Shown: positions 1-6,996, counted from the first letter of the stretch. The stretch: DNA of 8,416 nucleotides from Candidatus Zixiibacteriota bacterium (GCA_023134875.1 JAGLUH010000101.1:1-8416), one strand, 5' to 3'. Translations and numbers: made by a program. The notes: a model not told the origin generated them from the sequence alone.

Positions 1-55
1 GTAGAGCAACGGACTGAAAATCCGTGTGTCCGCAGTTCAATTCTGCGGGGCGCCA
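1..55 (+). tRNA. tRNA-Phe (GAA), 5'-truncated by the window edge
   Basis: This is the 3' part of a tRNA. The anticodon stem 9-13/21-25 (ACGGA/TCCGT) closes the loop CTGAAAA at 14-20, giving anticodon GAA (16-18), which reads Phe codons. The T arm is a perfect 5-bp stem (31-35/43-47) with loop TTCAATT. The 3' acceptor strand GGGCGCC is at 48-54 and the discriminator is A55, as expected for tRNA-Phe. CCA is not encoded; the next bases are CTTTT. The 5' acceptor strand and part of the D arm lie outside the window. The accessory-looking stretch that follows is in a position typical of tRNA-3'-end integration, but no second copy of the tRNA end was found here. Confidence 0.93.
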
Positions 56-179
56 CTTTTTCATTGGCAATTCTCAATATATTCTCTGCACCACTGTGAA
101 TGTCCTACTGAAGTGAGTTTTCACTGGACTTTATGCAACCTTCCCCTCTTATTACTTCTCCAACTGATGATTGCCGGAT

Positions 180-422
180 ATGGAAAATGAGATTAAAGAG
201 AAACTCAGCGATCTTGTAAAAGACCCCCTTCTGGAAGAGCTTGAGCTGCGGCTAAAATCGAAGACGGGGATCTCGATTATTCATTGTTTTGTCGGGATTA
301 AGTACTTATGCTGTGTTATTCACTGCCGCGTCAATGCGGCGGGCTTTCCAGTTGGCCCCACCCGCTGTATGGTGTGGTTGGTTTCTTACTCTGCCGAACG
401 TAGATACCCCAAAGCAGGATGA
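180..422 (+). pseudogene. Truncated nuclease-like N-terminus (possible PD-(D/E)XK family remnant)
   Basis: The reading frame from ATG 180 (a TTG at 171 is in the same frame) runs to TGA 420-422, about 80 codons. The first ~28 residues, with the charged helical stretch LSDLVKDPLLEELELRLKS, resemble the N-terminus of uncharacterised PD-(D/E)XK-type nucleases as I remember them. After about base 263 the translation becomes Cys-rich and low in protein character, and I see no nuclease motifs (no D...ExK) in any of the three forward frames up to 434. There is no convincing ribosome-binding site. The stop lies 12 nt before the protease start, so the two could be co-transcribed. My reading is a gene stub fused to unrelated DNA. 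A genuine small gene cannot be excluded. Bases 56-170, before it, contain nothing I recognise. Confidence 0.35.
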
Positions 423-434
423 GGGCAATTTGTC

Positions 435-1343
435 ATGGCTGAGAGTTCGGAATATCGCCAGGGCAACCCACATGATAACAGTAACCAATCTCAAGGCGAT
501 TTGCCACGCTTCCGCCGTTGCCAAATCAAGGACATCCCCAAAGAGTTGCTCGACGGCTTACCAGAGAAATTCTGGCCATATTCCGTCGGGTTAGTGGGCC
601 TATGTAGAGGGCGCGAAAAAGATCAGTGCTGCTTGCTGGGTTCTGGTACACTTATTCAAGTTGGAGATGTGAAGGGCATTCTTACCGCACAACATGTTGT
701 AGCGTCCGACCAGTTTGCGAAATCAGAGCTTATTGGATTGGTGTTTATGGCGGAAGGCGTGCAAAGACTAACTGTTAAGAGGGAATACTTACAGGTTGTT
801 GTTGTTGCCAAACCGGTCGAGGTTGAGGAAGGCCCAGATCTTGCTGTGATCATTCCTCCGGCAGATAAACTTGGATGGCTTGAAGCCAAAGGTCAATTCT
901 GGAATATCAGCCGCTGGCGACAGAAACTGTCGTCTGGCTTTTCAGAAGTAGATACTGGTATTTGGTATGTTTGTGGATTCCCAAACGAACTGACATTACC
1001 ATCAGAGCCTGACCGTGGTTTTCACGAGGTAATCAGTTTCTGCAACCTTGCGTCATATACCGGTGTAACTCGAGAGTGGACAGTCGGAGAGTATGACTAT
1101 TTAGAGCTTTCTGTCTTTTACGAGGAAAACTCCAAGTTACCCAAGAGTTTCGGAGGCGTTAGCGGTGCCGGCATTTGGCACATTCAACTCACAGAGTTAT
1201 CCAATATGGGTATTGCAGCAGAGGAGCCGGTTCTATCGGGGGTGGCCTTCTTCGAAACACCGCCTGAGAACAATGAGAGGGCAATACGATGCCACGGTAG
1301 GCGTAGCGTGTATGACCATGTGTTCGTAGCTCTTACCGAGTAA
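435..1343 (+). CDS. Stand-alone trypsin-fold (S1-like) serine protease, 302 aa
   Basis: The protein carries a recognisable chymotrypsin-fold catalytic triad. His87 lies in GSGTLI...GILTAQHVV (residues 69-89), Asp135 in GPDLAVII (133-140), and the nucleophile Ser243 in FGGVSGAGIW (239-248), a variant of the usual GxSGG motif. There is no signal peptide and no membrane segment, so it is probably cytoplasmic. The N-terminal ~50 residues are polar and of unknown role. The ATG at 435 is preceded by AGGATGAGGG (416-425), a workable ribosome-binding site. No partner domain (NTPase, TPR, effector) is fused, and its substrate is unknown. Cytoplasmic proteases of this kind are often found in variable or defence-related loci. 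Here the neighbours are a nuclease-like stub upstream and a repeat element downstream. Base composition is lower in G+C than the next gene, hinting at acquisition. The fold call is firm; the role is not known. Confidence 0.8.
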   Translation: MAESSEYRQGNPHDNSNQSQGDLPRFRRCQIKDIPKELLDGLPEKFWPYSVGLVGLCRGREKDQCCLLGSGTLIQVGDVKGILTAQHVVASDQFAKSELIGLVFMAEGVQRLTVKREYLQVVVVAKPVEVEEGPDLAVIIPPADKLGWLEAKGQFWNISRWRQKLSSGFSEVDTGIWYVCGFPNELTLPSEPDRGFHEVISFCNLASYTGVTREWTVGEYDYLELSVFYEENSKLPKSFGGVSGAGIWHIQLTELSNMGIAAEEPVLSGVAFFETPPENNERAIRCHGRRSVYDHVFVALTE

Positions 1344-1435
1344 TCGCAAATCTGAAGGGTATTGAAGTTGGTAGGCCATCTAAAGCCCAAAGCGACAGTC
1401 CTGCATCGCTGCCCTGAACAAAAGTAAGGAAGTAG

Positions 1436-1486
1436 GTCGGGTTCCCAGTGGAGTCCGCCGTAGGCGGACGAAGCACGAAACCCGAC
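1436..1486. repeat. Cruciform-forming interspersed-type repeat (51 bp)
   Basis: This is a nested inverted repeat. Outer arms GTCGGGTT (1436-1443) and AACCCGAC (1479-1486) pair perfectly, and inner arms GTCCGCC (1453-1459) and GGCGGAC (1463-1469) close a 3-nt loop (GTA). The unpaired segments between inner and outer stems are 9 nt each. The whole element is flanked by the direct repeat GTCCTGCATCG at 1398-1408 and 1490-1500. It lies in the 281-nt gap between the protease and the membrane protein and codes for nothing I recognise. It has no T-tract, so it is not a classical terminator. It resembles REP/MITE-like palindromic units; membership of a multicopy family cannot be tested within this window. 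Confidence 0.7.
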
Positions 1487-1624
1487 ACTGTCCTGCATCG
1501 TTGTACAGCACAAAAACAGATTTCTCTCTTGCGCAGATTGCTACATATCTATAGCTTATACTTCACGACTATGAATCTTGACAATCAATCCAATACATAT
1601 CTGTGGGAGGTGCTCTAACAAATT

Positions 1625-2695
1625 ATGTTAGAACTTGTTTTGACTGTATCCCTGGTGGTGTTTGTCTCCGCGCTCTGTTCGCTATGTGAGGCGGCGTTGT
1701 ACTCGGTTCCGTTCAGTCATATCGAATCTTTGGCGGAATCGGGCAAATCGGCGGGACGTATCCTGCGACGGCTGCGCCGGAATATCGACCGGCCGATAAC
1801 AGCGATCCTGTCCCTGAACACTATCGCCAACACAGCGGGCGCGGCTGTGGCTGGTGCGATAGCGGCTAAGGTTTTCGGCAGCAACTGGCTTGGCCTTTTC
1901 TCCGGCCTGTTTACCCTGACTATTCTTCTCGTCTCGGAGGTGATTCCGAAAACCGTGGGCGTGGTCTATTGCCGTCCGGTGGCGACAGCAGTGGCACGAC
2001 CATTGCAGGTACTTGTATGGCTTCTGCAGCCGCTGGTCTGGCTCTGTGGCCTGGCGACAAGAATAGTCGCCCGCAGGCAGGAACAGCAGGAACAGGTTTC
2101 TGAAGAGGAGCTGCTGGTCATGGCTCGCCTGGGGATGCGAAAGGGAGTGATCGACGAAGACGAAGCGCTGGTTATTCAGAATATCCTCTCACTCGGTTCC
2201 CGGCTGGTGCGGGAGGTGATGACGCCGCGAACGGTTTTGTTTACCCTGAGCGGTGATCTGAGCGTCGAGGAGGCCCGCCAATCAGCCAATTTCCTGGTGC
2301 ATAGCCGCGTCCCGGTCTTTTTCAAAAACAAGGAGGATATCGGCGGTATCGTGCATCGGCATCACATTATGACTGCCATAGCTGAAAAGAAGCTTGATGT
2401 CAAATTGGAGTCGTTGATGAAGCCGGTTCATTTCGTACTCGACCGGACCAGGCTGGATCGCGTACTGAAGATGTTCCTGGAGCGCGGCGAACATATGTTC
2501 GTGGCGATCGACGAGTATGGTGGTCTTGCCGGCGTGGTGACACTTGAAGATGTCCTTGAGGAAATCCTGGGCAAGGAAATCGTGGACGAATTCGACCAGG
2601 TTGCCGATCTGCGGAAACTGGCCCAGCAGCGGCGCCGGCAGGTGCTGCAGGATGCCGCCGACCACGGTGATACCAGAAAACCGCCGCCGGAGTAG
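1625..2695 (+). CDS. CNNM/DUF21 membrane protein with CBS pair (HlyC/CorC family, short form), 356 aa
   Basis: This is an integral membrane protein of the CNNM (DUF21) family. Members are linked to divalent-cation (Mg2+, Co2+) transport or efflux, though some are annotated only as 'hemolysin'. Hydrophobic segments lie at about residues 1-28, 58-84, 88-116 and 125-149, with the family signature SEVIPKTVGV at 104-113. A cytoplasmic CBS pair follows: CBS1 from about 195 (LVREVMTPRTVLF) to 253, and CBS2 from about 260 to 320, ending in the diagnostic DEYGGLAGVVTLEDVLEEIL (296-315). The protein stops about 40 residues later and lacks the C-terminal CorC_HlyC domain found in longer relatives such as CorC. 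Start ATG 1625 follows GGGAGGTG (1605-1612). A TATACT box at 1557-1562 could be a -10, but no good -35 accompanies it. Its stop is 2 nt from the stop of the convergent peptidase gene. The family is clear; ion specificity is not. Confidence 0.9.
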   Translation: MLELVLTVSLVVFVSALCSLCEAALYSVPFSHIESLAESGKSAGRILRRLRRNIDRPITAILSLNTIANTAGAAVAGAIAAKVFGSNWLGLFSGLFTLTILLVSEVIPKTVGVVYCRPVATAVARPLQVLVWLLQPLVWLCGLATRIVARRQEQQEQVSEEELLVMARLGMRKGVIDEDEALVIQNILSLGSRLVREVMTPRTVLFTLSGDLSVEEARQSANFLVHSRVPVFFKNKEDIGGIVHRHHIMTAIAEKKLDVKLESLMKPVHFVLDRTRLDRVLKMFLERGEHMFVAIDEYGGLAGVVTLEDVLEEILGKEIVDEFDQVADLRKLAQQRRRQVLQDAADHGDTRKPPPE

Positions 2696-2697
2696 GC

Positions 2698-5160
2698 CTA
2701 CTTCAGCAGCAGCATTTTCTTCGTATCAACATTGTCGCCTGCCTTGAGGCGATAAAAGTAAATTCCCGATGGCAGCGTCTTGCCGCTGTTATCTTTGCTT
2801 TCCCAGATGACCGAATAGATGCCCGGCGTCCTGGCGCCGACATTTTCGCTATAGACCTTCGCCCCCAGGATATTGAACACTTCAAATTGAACCGGTGCCG
2901 GTCTATCCAGCACGTATTGAATCAGCGTATTGGCATTGAACGGATTGGGGCAGTTCTGCCGCAGCGCAAACTGTGTCGGCATCGCCTCGCGTACTTCATC
3001 GGCTACACCCACGCCGCTGCCGGGATAGCTGACATCAAACCGGAAAAAGAGCGATTCATGGAGGTAACTCCACTGGTCGGTGGCGCTGTCATAGGAGTAA
3101 TCGCAGCCGCGAAAGACATCGTCGTAACCGATCACCGGCGTGTTAACACCGTCATACCAGATGCCGACAAAAAAGTTGGAGTATATGCGGACATCATCGG
3201 CGGTCAGGTCGAGATAGTTCCAGCCCGCCACCGTCGGTGTCAGCAGTCCCAGTTCCATCGGATCAATCACATAGCCATAGTTATCGTAGAAGAGAAGATA
3301 AAATGAGCCGTCGCCGCCGCTGCCGGAGCCATCCAGACCGTAGAAATATATCCAGAGCCGGTCTACGTTCATCGGGTAGGCGGGCAAATCATAAGAGACG
3401 CCGAGCACATTACCATAGGTAGTGTCGTAGTAACCGCCATCCGGCCAGCCGTCGTCATAGCTGATCGGAAAAGCGCCGGCGTGGTGACCCTGCTGCCTGG
3501 TAGAGAGGATGTATGGCAGCGTTGAAGATGACATGATCGAGGATATCTTGAGGTACATATACTCAGGAACTGAGGAATGGTAGGAGATATATTCGTCAAC
3601 CCCGCCGCCGGTCGTCGCTGAATGCGTTAGCAAAATCTGATGACTGTTGTAAAGATACATATCAAAATTAGCGTCACTGGGCACATCGAGGAAAACCTCG
3701 ACTGTCTCGTCTATACCCGAATTGATCAGCCAATAGTCCACATCCTTCATACTTCCAATCCAGGACTGGTATTCAAAAAGGGTGTCAAGAGGCAGTCCCG
3801 CCTGTGAGTAAAGATCGTTCGGTTCCGGCACGTCCTGCACCGGCGCTTCCTCCTGCCAATAATGCTTGAGGAAATCATACCAGCCGGTCTCGTTGGGGAA
3901 ATCGATGCCGCTCTGGTGATAATTGATGTCGTAAGCTTGCAGTGACTGAGGAAAGTAGATGGACAGCCCATGGGCGTTGGGATGGCCGCTTTCATGCCAC
4001 TCGGCGACAATAGCTGCATCCAGGATGTTCATGAGATCATTGGCGGCCGCCGTGATATTGGCGCCGGTCAGCTTAGTGGCGGCGATGTGGACGATATCAT
4101 AAAGATCATAAAAGGGGTCGGTATCGCTGACTTGTTCCGCCGTCGGCAGCCAGGTGTGCATTTCGCTCCAGACACCTTCGCTGCGCAGTAAAGAGCAGAG
4201 AGAATCGAGCCTGGTGGTAATTAGCGGCAACAGCGACAGGTCAACGCCCGACAAGGTTTGGTCATCCCCCGCCTGACCGGTCATCGAAAGAGCATACGCG
4301 TCGACCACCACGCTGCACATGGCCGCCGCTGACATCAGGGGATCGGCGACCAAGTCTTGCAGAATATAATGGTAAGGCCAGCCGTCGGCAGGTTCGTTCT
4401 CCTCGGAGGCGATCATGTAGTCCACCTGATCCTTATATTCATAGGCGACCTCGATCATCCCCATCAGGCAGGCGTCAAAGCCGATGATATCGAGATGGGA
4501 CAGGCCGGTCAGAGCGGATTGAACCTCGTCATTGAAGAGCATATCGGAACCATTGGTCTCATCCGAGCAGACCGCCTTGAAAGCCCCGATCGCGAAAGGA
4601 GGGCCGGGAAATGTCGTTGCGGGAGGTAGGGTGGCCGCAGAAATATGGAACGGGGCTTCGTTGCTCGCCTCGCTGCTGTCAGCCGGCGGCCCCTCGATCT
4701 TCACCAGTCCGGAACCCCAGACCAGGTTCTTGTGCCAGCCGGAACCATGATCCCAGAGAATGAGAAAATATTTATTGGCGGGATAATTAGTTGTCGCCCA
4801 GTCGACGAAATCGGTCAGTGTCTGCGGGTGCCCCATGTTCAGCTCGCCCAGGTCGGCGATCAGGTCTGAGTTGATTGTCTGGTTATCGCTGTCCTTGGTG
4901 ACATAGTAACGTCTAGTGGTTTGCCAGTTACCGTTGGAGTAATCGTACCCGGGGGCGCGATCGATTTGCACCACCACGTTGAAATCCGCTCCGGAGCCGA
5001 CCTGTTCCATTTCGTTAAGGTCATCAATCGCATAAGGTTCGAGGTTGTTGTCCGCTCCCATGTATACCATAATCGTCCATTCCTTGGCGGCATTCGCCGT
5101 CAGCGGGGAAGTGGCGATCATGATTAGAGCGGCTGCCAGCAGCATTAATAATCTTGTCAA
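2698..5160 (-). CDS. Secreted clostripain-like (peptidase C11) cysteine protease with PPC-like and C-terminal sorting domains, 820 aa
   Basis: I place the start at TTG 5160, behind AGGAGG with a 6-nt A spacer. This gives a compact signal peptide, MTRLLMLLAAALIMIATSPLTANA, with an AxA site after residue 24. Residues ~26-435 form a C11 domain with catalytic His138 (LILWDHGSGW) and Cys231 (IIGFDACLMG), plus the family motifs SEENEPADGWPY and AHGLSIYFP. Residues ~445-555 (from EPNDLYSQAG) look like a pre-peptidase C-terminal (PPC) beta domain. Residues ~560-715 form a Tyr/Asp/Gly-rich beta region I do not recognise. The end, from FALRQNCPNPFN (732-743) to KKMLLLK, matches a type IX-secretion type A sorting or FlgD-like domain. 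C11 enzymes cleave after Arg or Lys and are often self-processed. It is probably exported and surface-attached or released. It is convergent with the CNNM gene and has its own promoter. A longer frame reaches ATG 5265 but would place the promoter inside the gene. Confidence 0.9.
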   Translation of the reverse strand: MTRLLMLLAAALIMIATSPLTANAAKEWTIMVYMGADNNLEPYAIDDLNEMEQVGSGADFNVVVQIDRAPGYDYSNGNWQTTRRYYVTKDSDNQTINSDLIADLGELNMGHPQTLTDFVDWATTNYPANKYFLILWDHGSGWHKNLVWGSGLVKIEGPPADSSEASNEAPFHISAATLPPATTFPGPPFAIGAFKAVCSDETNGSDMLFNDEVQSALTGLSHLDIIGFDACLMGMIEVAYEYKDQVDYMIASEENEPADGWPYHYILQDLVADPLMSAAAMCSVVVDAYALSMTGQAGDDQTLSGVDLSLLPLITTRLDSLCSLLRSEGVWSEMHTWLPTAEQVSDTDPFYDLYDIVHIAATKLTGANITAAANDLMNILDAAIVAEWHESGHPNAHGLSIYFPQSLQAYDINYHQSGIDFPNETGWYDFLKHYWQEEAPVQDVPEPNDLYSQAGLPLDTLFEYQSWIGSMKDVDYWLINSGIDETVEVFLDVPSDANFDMYLYNSHQILLTHSATTGGGVDEYISYHSSVPEYMYLKISSIMSSSTLPYILSTRQQGHHAGAFPISYDDGWPDGGYYDTTYGNVLGVSYDLPAYPMNVDRLWIYFYGLDGSGSGGDGSFYLLFYDNYGYVIDPMELGLLTPTVAGWNYLDLTADDVRIYSNFFVGIWYDGVNTPVIGYDDVFRGCDYSYDSATDQWSYLHESLFFRFDVSYPGSGVGVADEVREAMPTQFALRQNCPNPFNANTLIQYVLDRPAPVQFEVFNILGAKVYSENVGARTPGIYSVIWESKDNSGKTLPSGIYFYRLKAGDNVDTKKMLLLK

Positions 5161-5166
5161 TTTTTT

Positions 5167-5172
5167 CCTCCT
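5167..5172 (-). promoter_or_regulatory. Ribosome-binding site AGGAGG that decides a TTG start
   Basis: On the minus strand a perfect AGGAGG is followed by six A and then TTG (5160-5158), which opens directly into a signal peptide. The two ATG codons upstream in frame (5265 and 5205) have no comparable site. Confidence 0.8.
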
Positions 5173-5222
5173 GAGAATCTGATCCTGGGCACTGTCGATG
5201 GCCATCAACTTTGCATTATTCT

Positions 5223-5251
5223 TATTAACACAGGAAAAACACATTAGGCAA
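5223..5251 (-). promoter_or_regulatory. Sigma70-like promoter for the clostripain-like gene
   Basis: On the minus strand, -35 TTGCCT (5251-5246) is separated by 17 nt from -10 TTAATA (5228-5223). Transcription would begin near 5216, leaving a leader of about 55 nt before the TTG start. It lies downstream of the alternative ATG at 5265 and so argues against that start. Confidence 0.5.
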
Positions 5252-5395
5252 GCAGAATTGCACACTTATAGTTAAGGCGACCAGCCAGCCGCGTCTGTTG
5301 TTTTAGCTGATAAGGGTGTATTTTTTCAAAAAAATCTTGCGGAAATTACTGAACTTTTTAACTTATTAAAGTGAGTTACTGGCTGTTGGCTCTTT

Positions 5396-5426
5396 TTGAT
5401 TTGCATCAATTCATGTAGGGTAAAAT
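5396..5426 (+). promoter_or_regulatory. Weak candidate promoter for the receiver-domain gene
   Basis: TTGATT (5396-5401) and TAAAAT (5421-5426) are separated by 19 nt, 45 nt before the start codon. The 311-nt gap between divergent start codons (5161-5471) is AT-rich and offers several such boxes, so the exact promoter is uncertain. Confidence 0.25.
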
Positions 5427-5471
5427 ATAGGACGGTTTTGAACCTGCCAAAAGTATGAGGAGGAGAGGGGG

Positions 5472-5876
5472 ATGTCTAAGATTCTGCTGGCTTGCCGCGA
5501 TGATGACCTGCGCGGCTCCTGCAAGGGCCAGCTTGAGGATGATGGGTACCTGGTGCACTGGGTAACCTCGGGAGAGGATGCGCTCGACTACGTCCAGAGT
5601 CACGAGGTTGACCTGGTCATACTCCATGCCGACGTCGCTGACCGCGACTGCTCGGCTATATTGGAAGTGTTGCGCAGTTTCCGGCCGGATGTATCGGTGG
5701 TTCTGACTTCAAATCATTTCGACTACTGGAACAACTTCATGACCTGGCTGGCTGATGCCTGCCTGGTGCCGTCACCTGATCTTGCGGAACTGAAGGAGAC
5801 GGTGGGAATGCTCCTGGAAGCCAGGCGTGAAGAGGGCAGTGTTACCACGACACAGTTCGCCGTTGACTGGCAATAG
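5472..5876 (+). CDS. Single-domain degenerate receiver (CheY-like) protein, 134 aa
   Basis: The fold pattern is that of a response-regulator receiver: MSKILLACRDDD (beta1 with the acidic cluster D10-D12), DLVIL (47-51, beta3), VSVVLTS (74-80, beta4 with conserved Thr79) and ADACLVPSPDLAELK (94-108, beta5). The residue after beta3, where the phospho-accepting Asp normally stands, is His52; the nearest Asp is D54, two positions on. The conserved Lys of the beta5 loop (usually ...YxVKSxDLxEL in this subfamily) is Pro100. Conventional phosphorylation and its Lys-mediated signal are therefore unlikely. There is no output domain, only a ~15-residue tail. The start has a very strong Shine-Dalgarno, AGGAGG at 5458-5463, 8 nt from ATG. 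No histidine kinase is nearby. It may act as an always-on or ligand- or partner-sensing pseudo-receiver; this is inference. Confidence 0.82.
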   Translation: MSKILLACRDDDLRGSCKGQLEDDGYLVHWVTSGEDALDYVQSHEVDLVILHADVADRDCSAILEVLRSFRPDVSVVLTSNHFDYWNNFMTWLADACLVPSPDLAELKETVGMLLEARREEGSVTTTQFAVDWQ

Positions 5877-5923
5877 ACCGCTTCTGACAGATTGCTTCTG
5901 ATATATCATTCCCGTGCAAGATT

Positions 5924-5960
5924 GTAGGTCAAGCGGCCTGTCCGCTTGACTTGCTTTTCT
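5924..5960 (+). terminator. Hairpin repeat copy 1, probably terminating the receiver gene
   Basis: GTCAAGCGG (5928-5936) and CCGCTTGAC (5942-5950) form a perfect 9-bp stem with loop CCTGT, followed by a T-rich stretch (TTGCTTTTCT). It lies 52 nt after the receiver stop. The segment 5924-5950 is also one of two copies of a 27-nt repeat; the other is at 7057-7083, with 22 of 27 positions identical. Confidence 0.6.
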
Positions 5961-5980
5961 CGATACTCGCAAAAAACAAC

Positions 5981-6010
5981 TTGACAAGATATAAACTGAG
6001 ACCCTAATTC
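5981..6010 (+). promoter_or_regulatory. Promoter for the lipoprotein gene
   Basis: A consensus -35 TTGACA (5981-5986) lies 18 nt from -10 TAATTC (6005-6010). Transcription from about 6017 would give a leader of roughly 138 nt before GTG 6155. I see only a short CCC/GGG hairpin in that leader and no recognisable riboswitch. Confidence 0.5.
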
Positions 6011-6154
6011 AGTCGATAAGTCTGAAGAGGTTAACCCATTTCAAGGAGTTGCCACACTTAAACATACGAAATTGTTCCCATAAGGGAGCTTTCTGGGGGC
6101 ATATCCAGTGAAGAAAAGGAAGAACTAAATACTCGGTATTGCAAGGAGGTTGCA

Positions 6155-6928
6155 GTGAGAAATCTTTATCGTTTTGGCGCAAGCGCACTGAAAATCGGCA
6201 TGGTGCTGGTTGTTCTAACGTTCTTTGTTGTGAGTTGTTCTAGTGATGACAACGGAACGGATTCAGTTAACCACAATCCAACTATCACTGTCAGTTGTAG
6301 CCCTAGCCAGCTCAGCAGTTCCGGCGGTACGGTAACTGTTTCTGCAACGGCCAGTGATCAGGATGGAGATCCGCTGACATATACATATAGTGCTTCATTC
6401 GGCACCGGCCTTCCTTCCGGCTCTACATCAAGCAGCTCGGCAAGCTGGACTCTGCCGCAGAACACGGGTACGAATTCCCAACAGTATCAAGTTACTGTAA
6501 CCGTGTCTGATGGCAAAGGCGGGACCGCTTCAGCTTCGGGAGGCGTGACCGTCGCTGCCGCTGCCGCTCAAACCACTAACATCTCCGGTACTTGCTCACT
6601 GCAGGCCGGTATGACCGGTAACCTGGACAACGGGCGGGTTGCAATTTACACTTCGATTGCGGAGTGGGCTGCTGACGCTCCGGTGCGTTGGGTTGCTGCC
6701 GTGGGCGTGGGTCTCGGTGCAACCGCCACTTACACGATCAGCAACGTTGTCCCTGGCAATTACTTCATTGACTATTTCAAGGACAATGATAACAGCGCCA
6801 GCTACACCATAAATGACTTCTTCGGCTGGTACGGATCGGGCGCTTACCCGAATAACATCCAGTTGACTCAGTTCCAGGCCATTGAAGGTCAGACAGCTAC
6901 TATTAATATGACCATCATCGTGCTTTGA
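6155..6928 (+). CDS. Lipoprotein with Ig/PKD-like and C-terminal beta-sandwich domains, 257 aa
   Basis: The start is GTG 6155 with AAGGAGG (6143-6149) 5 nt upstream. The N-terminus is a lipoprotein signal: hydrophobic residues 14-26, then the lipobox VVSC with Cys28 as the lipidated residue and Ser at +2, suggesting outer-membrane localisation. Residues ~40-135 resemble a PKD/Ig-like domain (ASDQDGDPLTYTY at 66-78, VTVSDGKGG at 115-123). An Ala-rich linker (133-138) leads to a second beta domain (~142-257) beginning ISGTCSLQAGMTGNLDNGRVAIYTS. It contains DNDNSASYTIND (210-221), whose spacing matches a 12-residue EF-hand-like Ca2+ loop (acidic or polar at 1, 3, 5, 12) although Gly at position 6 is Ala. 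No enzymatic motif is visible. A surface adhesion or structural role is a guess. It has its own promoter and terminator and so appears monocistronic. Confidence 0.85.
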   Translation: MRNLYRFGASALKIGMVLVVLTFFVVSCSSDDNGTDSVNHNPTITVSCSPSQLSSSGGTVTVSATASDQDGDPLTYTYSASFGTGLPSGSTSSSSASWTLPQNTGTNSQQYQVTVTVSDGKGGTASASGGVTVAAAAAQTTNISGTCSLQAGMTGNLDNGRVAIYTSIAEWAADAPVRWVAAVGVGLGATATYTISNVVPGNYFIDYFKDNDNSASYTINDFFGWYGSGAYPNNIQLTQFQAIEGQTATINMTIIVL

Positions 6929-6961
6929 CACGCTAACCGTTGAGTCAACATAAACCATTGG

Positions 6962-6996
6962 GAAAGCCGGCCCGAGAAGAGCCGGTTTTCTTATTT
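6962..6996 (+). terminator. Intrinsic terminator of the lipoprotein gene
   Basis: A 10-bp stem with one G-T pair, GAAAGCCGGC (6962-6971) against GCCGGTTTTC (6981-6990), encloses a 9-nt loop. The 3' arm and following bases (TTTTCTTATTT) supply the T-tract. It starts 34 nt after the stop codon. Confidence 0.85.

Noticed and set aside
289..594. 101-codon plus-strand frame overlapping the protease start
   Set aside because: It starts at TTG without a ribosome-binding site, overlaps the well-supported protease in another frame, and its translation is not recognisable.
1184..1513. 109-codon minus-strand frame across the protease 3' end and the palindrome
   Set aside because: It is antisense to the protease, runs through the palindromic repeat, and shows no protein-like features.
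1578..1606. TTGACA at 1578-1583 as promoter of the CNNM gene
   Set aside because: The sequence 17 nt downstream (CTGTGG) is not a -10 box and overlaps the ribosome-binding region.
56..1624. Second copy of the tRNA-Phe 3' end (attachment site) bounding an island
   Set aside because: I found no repeat of the tRNA 3' sequence downstream within the window and no integrase gene, so an att site cannot be claimed.
2887..3306. 139-codon plus-strand open frame (and others on the plus strand up to 5127)
   Set aside because: These are antisense shadows of the clostripain-like gene. They show no coherent motifs, and the minus-strand protein has clear catalytic motifs over the same bases.
5161..5265. 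ATG 5265 or ATG 5205 as the start of the clostripain-like protein
   Set aside because: Neither has a Shine-Dalgarno, the first would lie upstream of the likely promoter, and both would bury the signal peptide behind a long polar extension.
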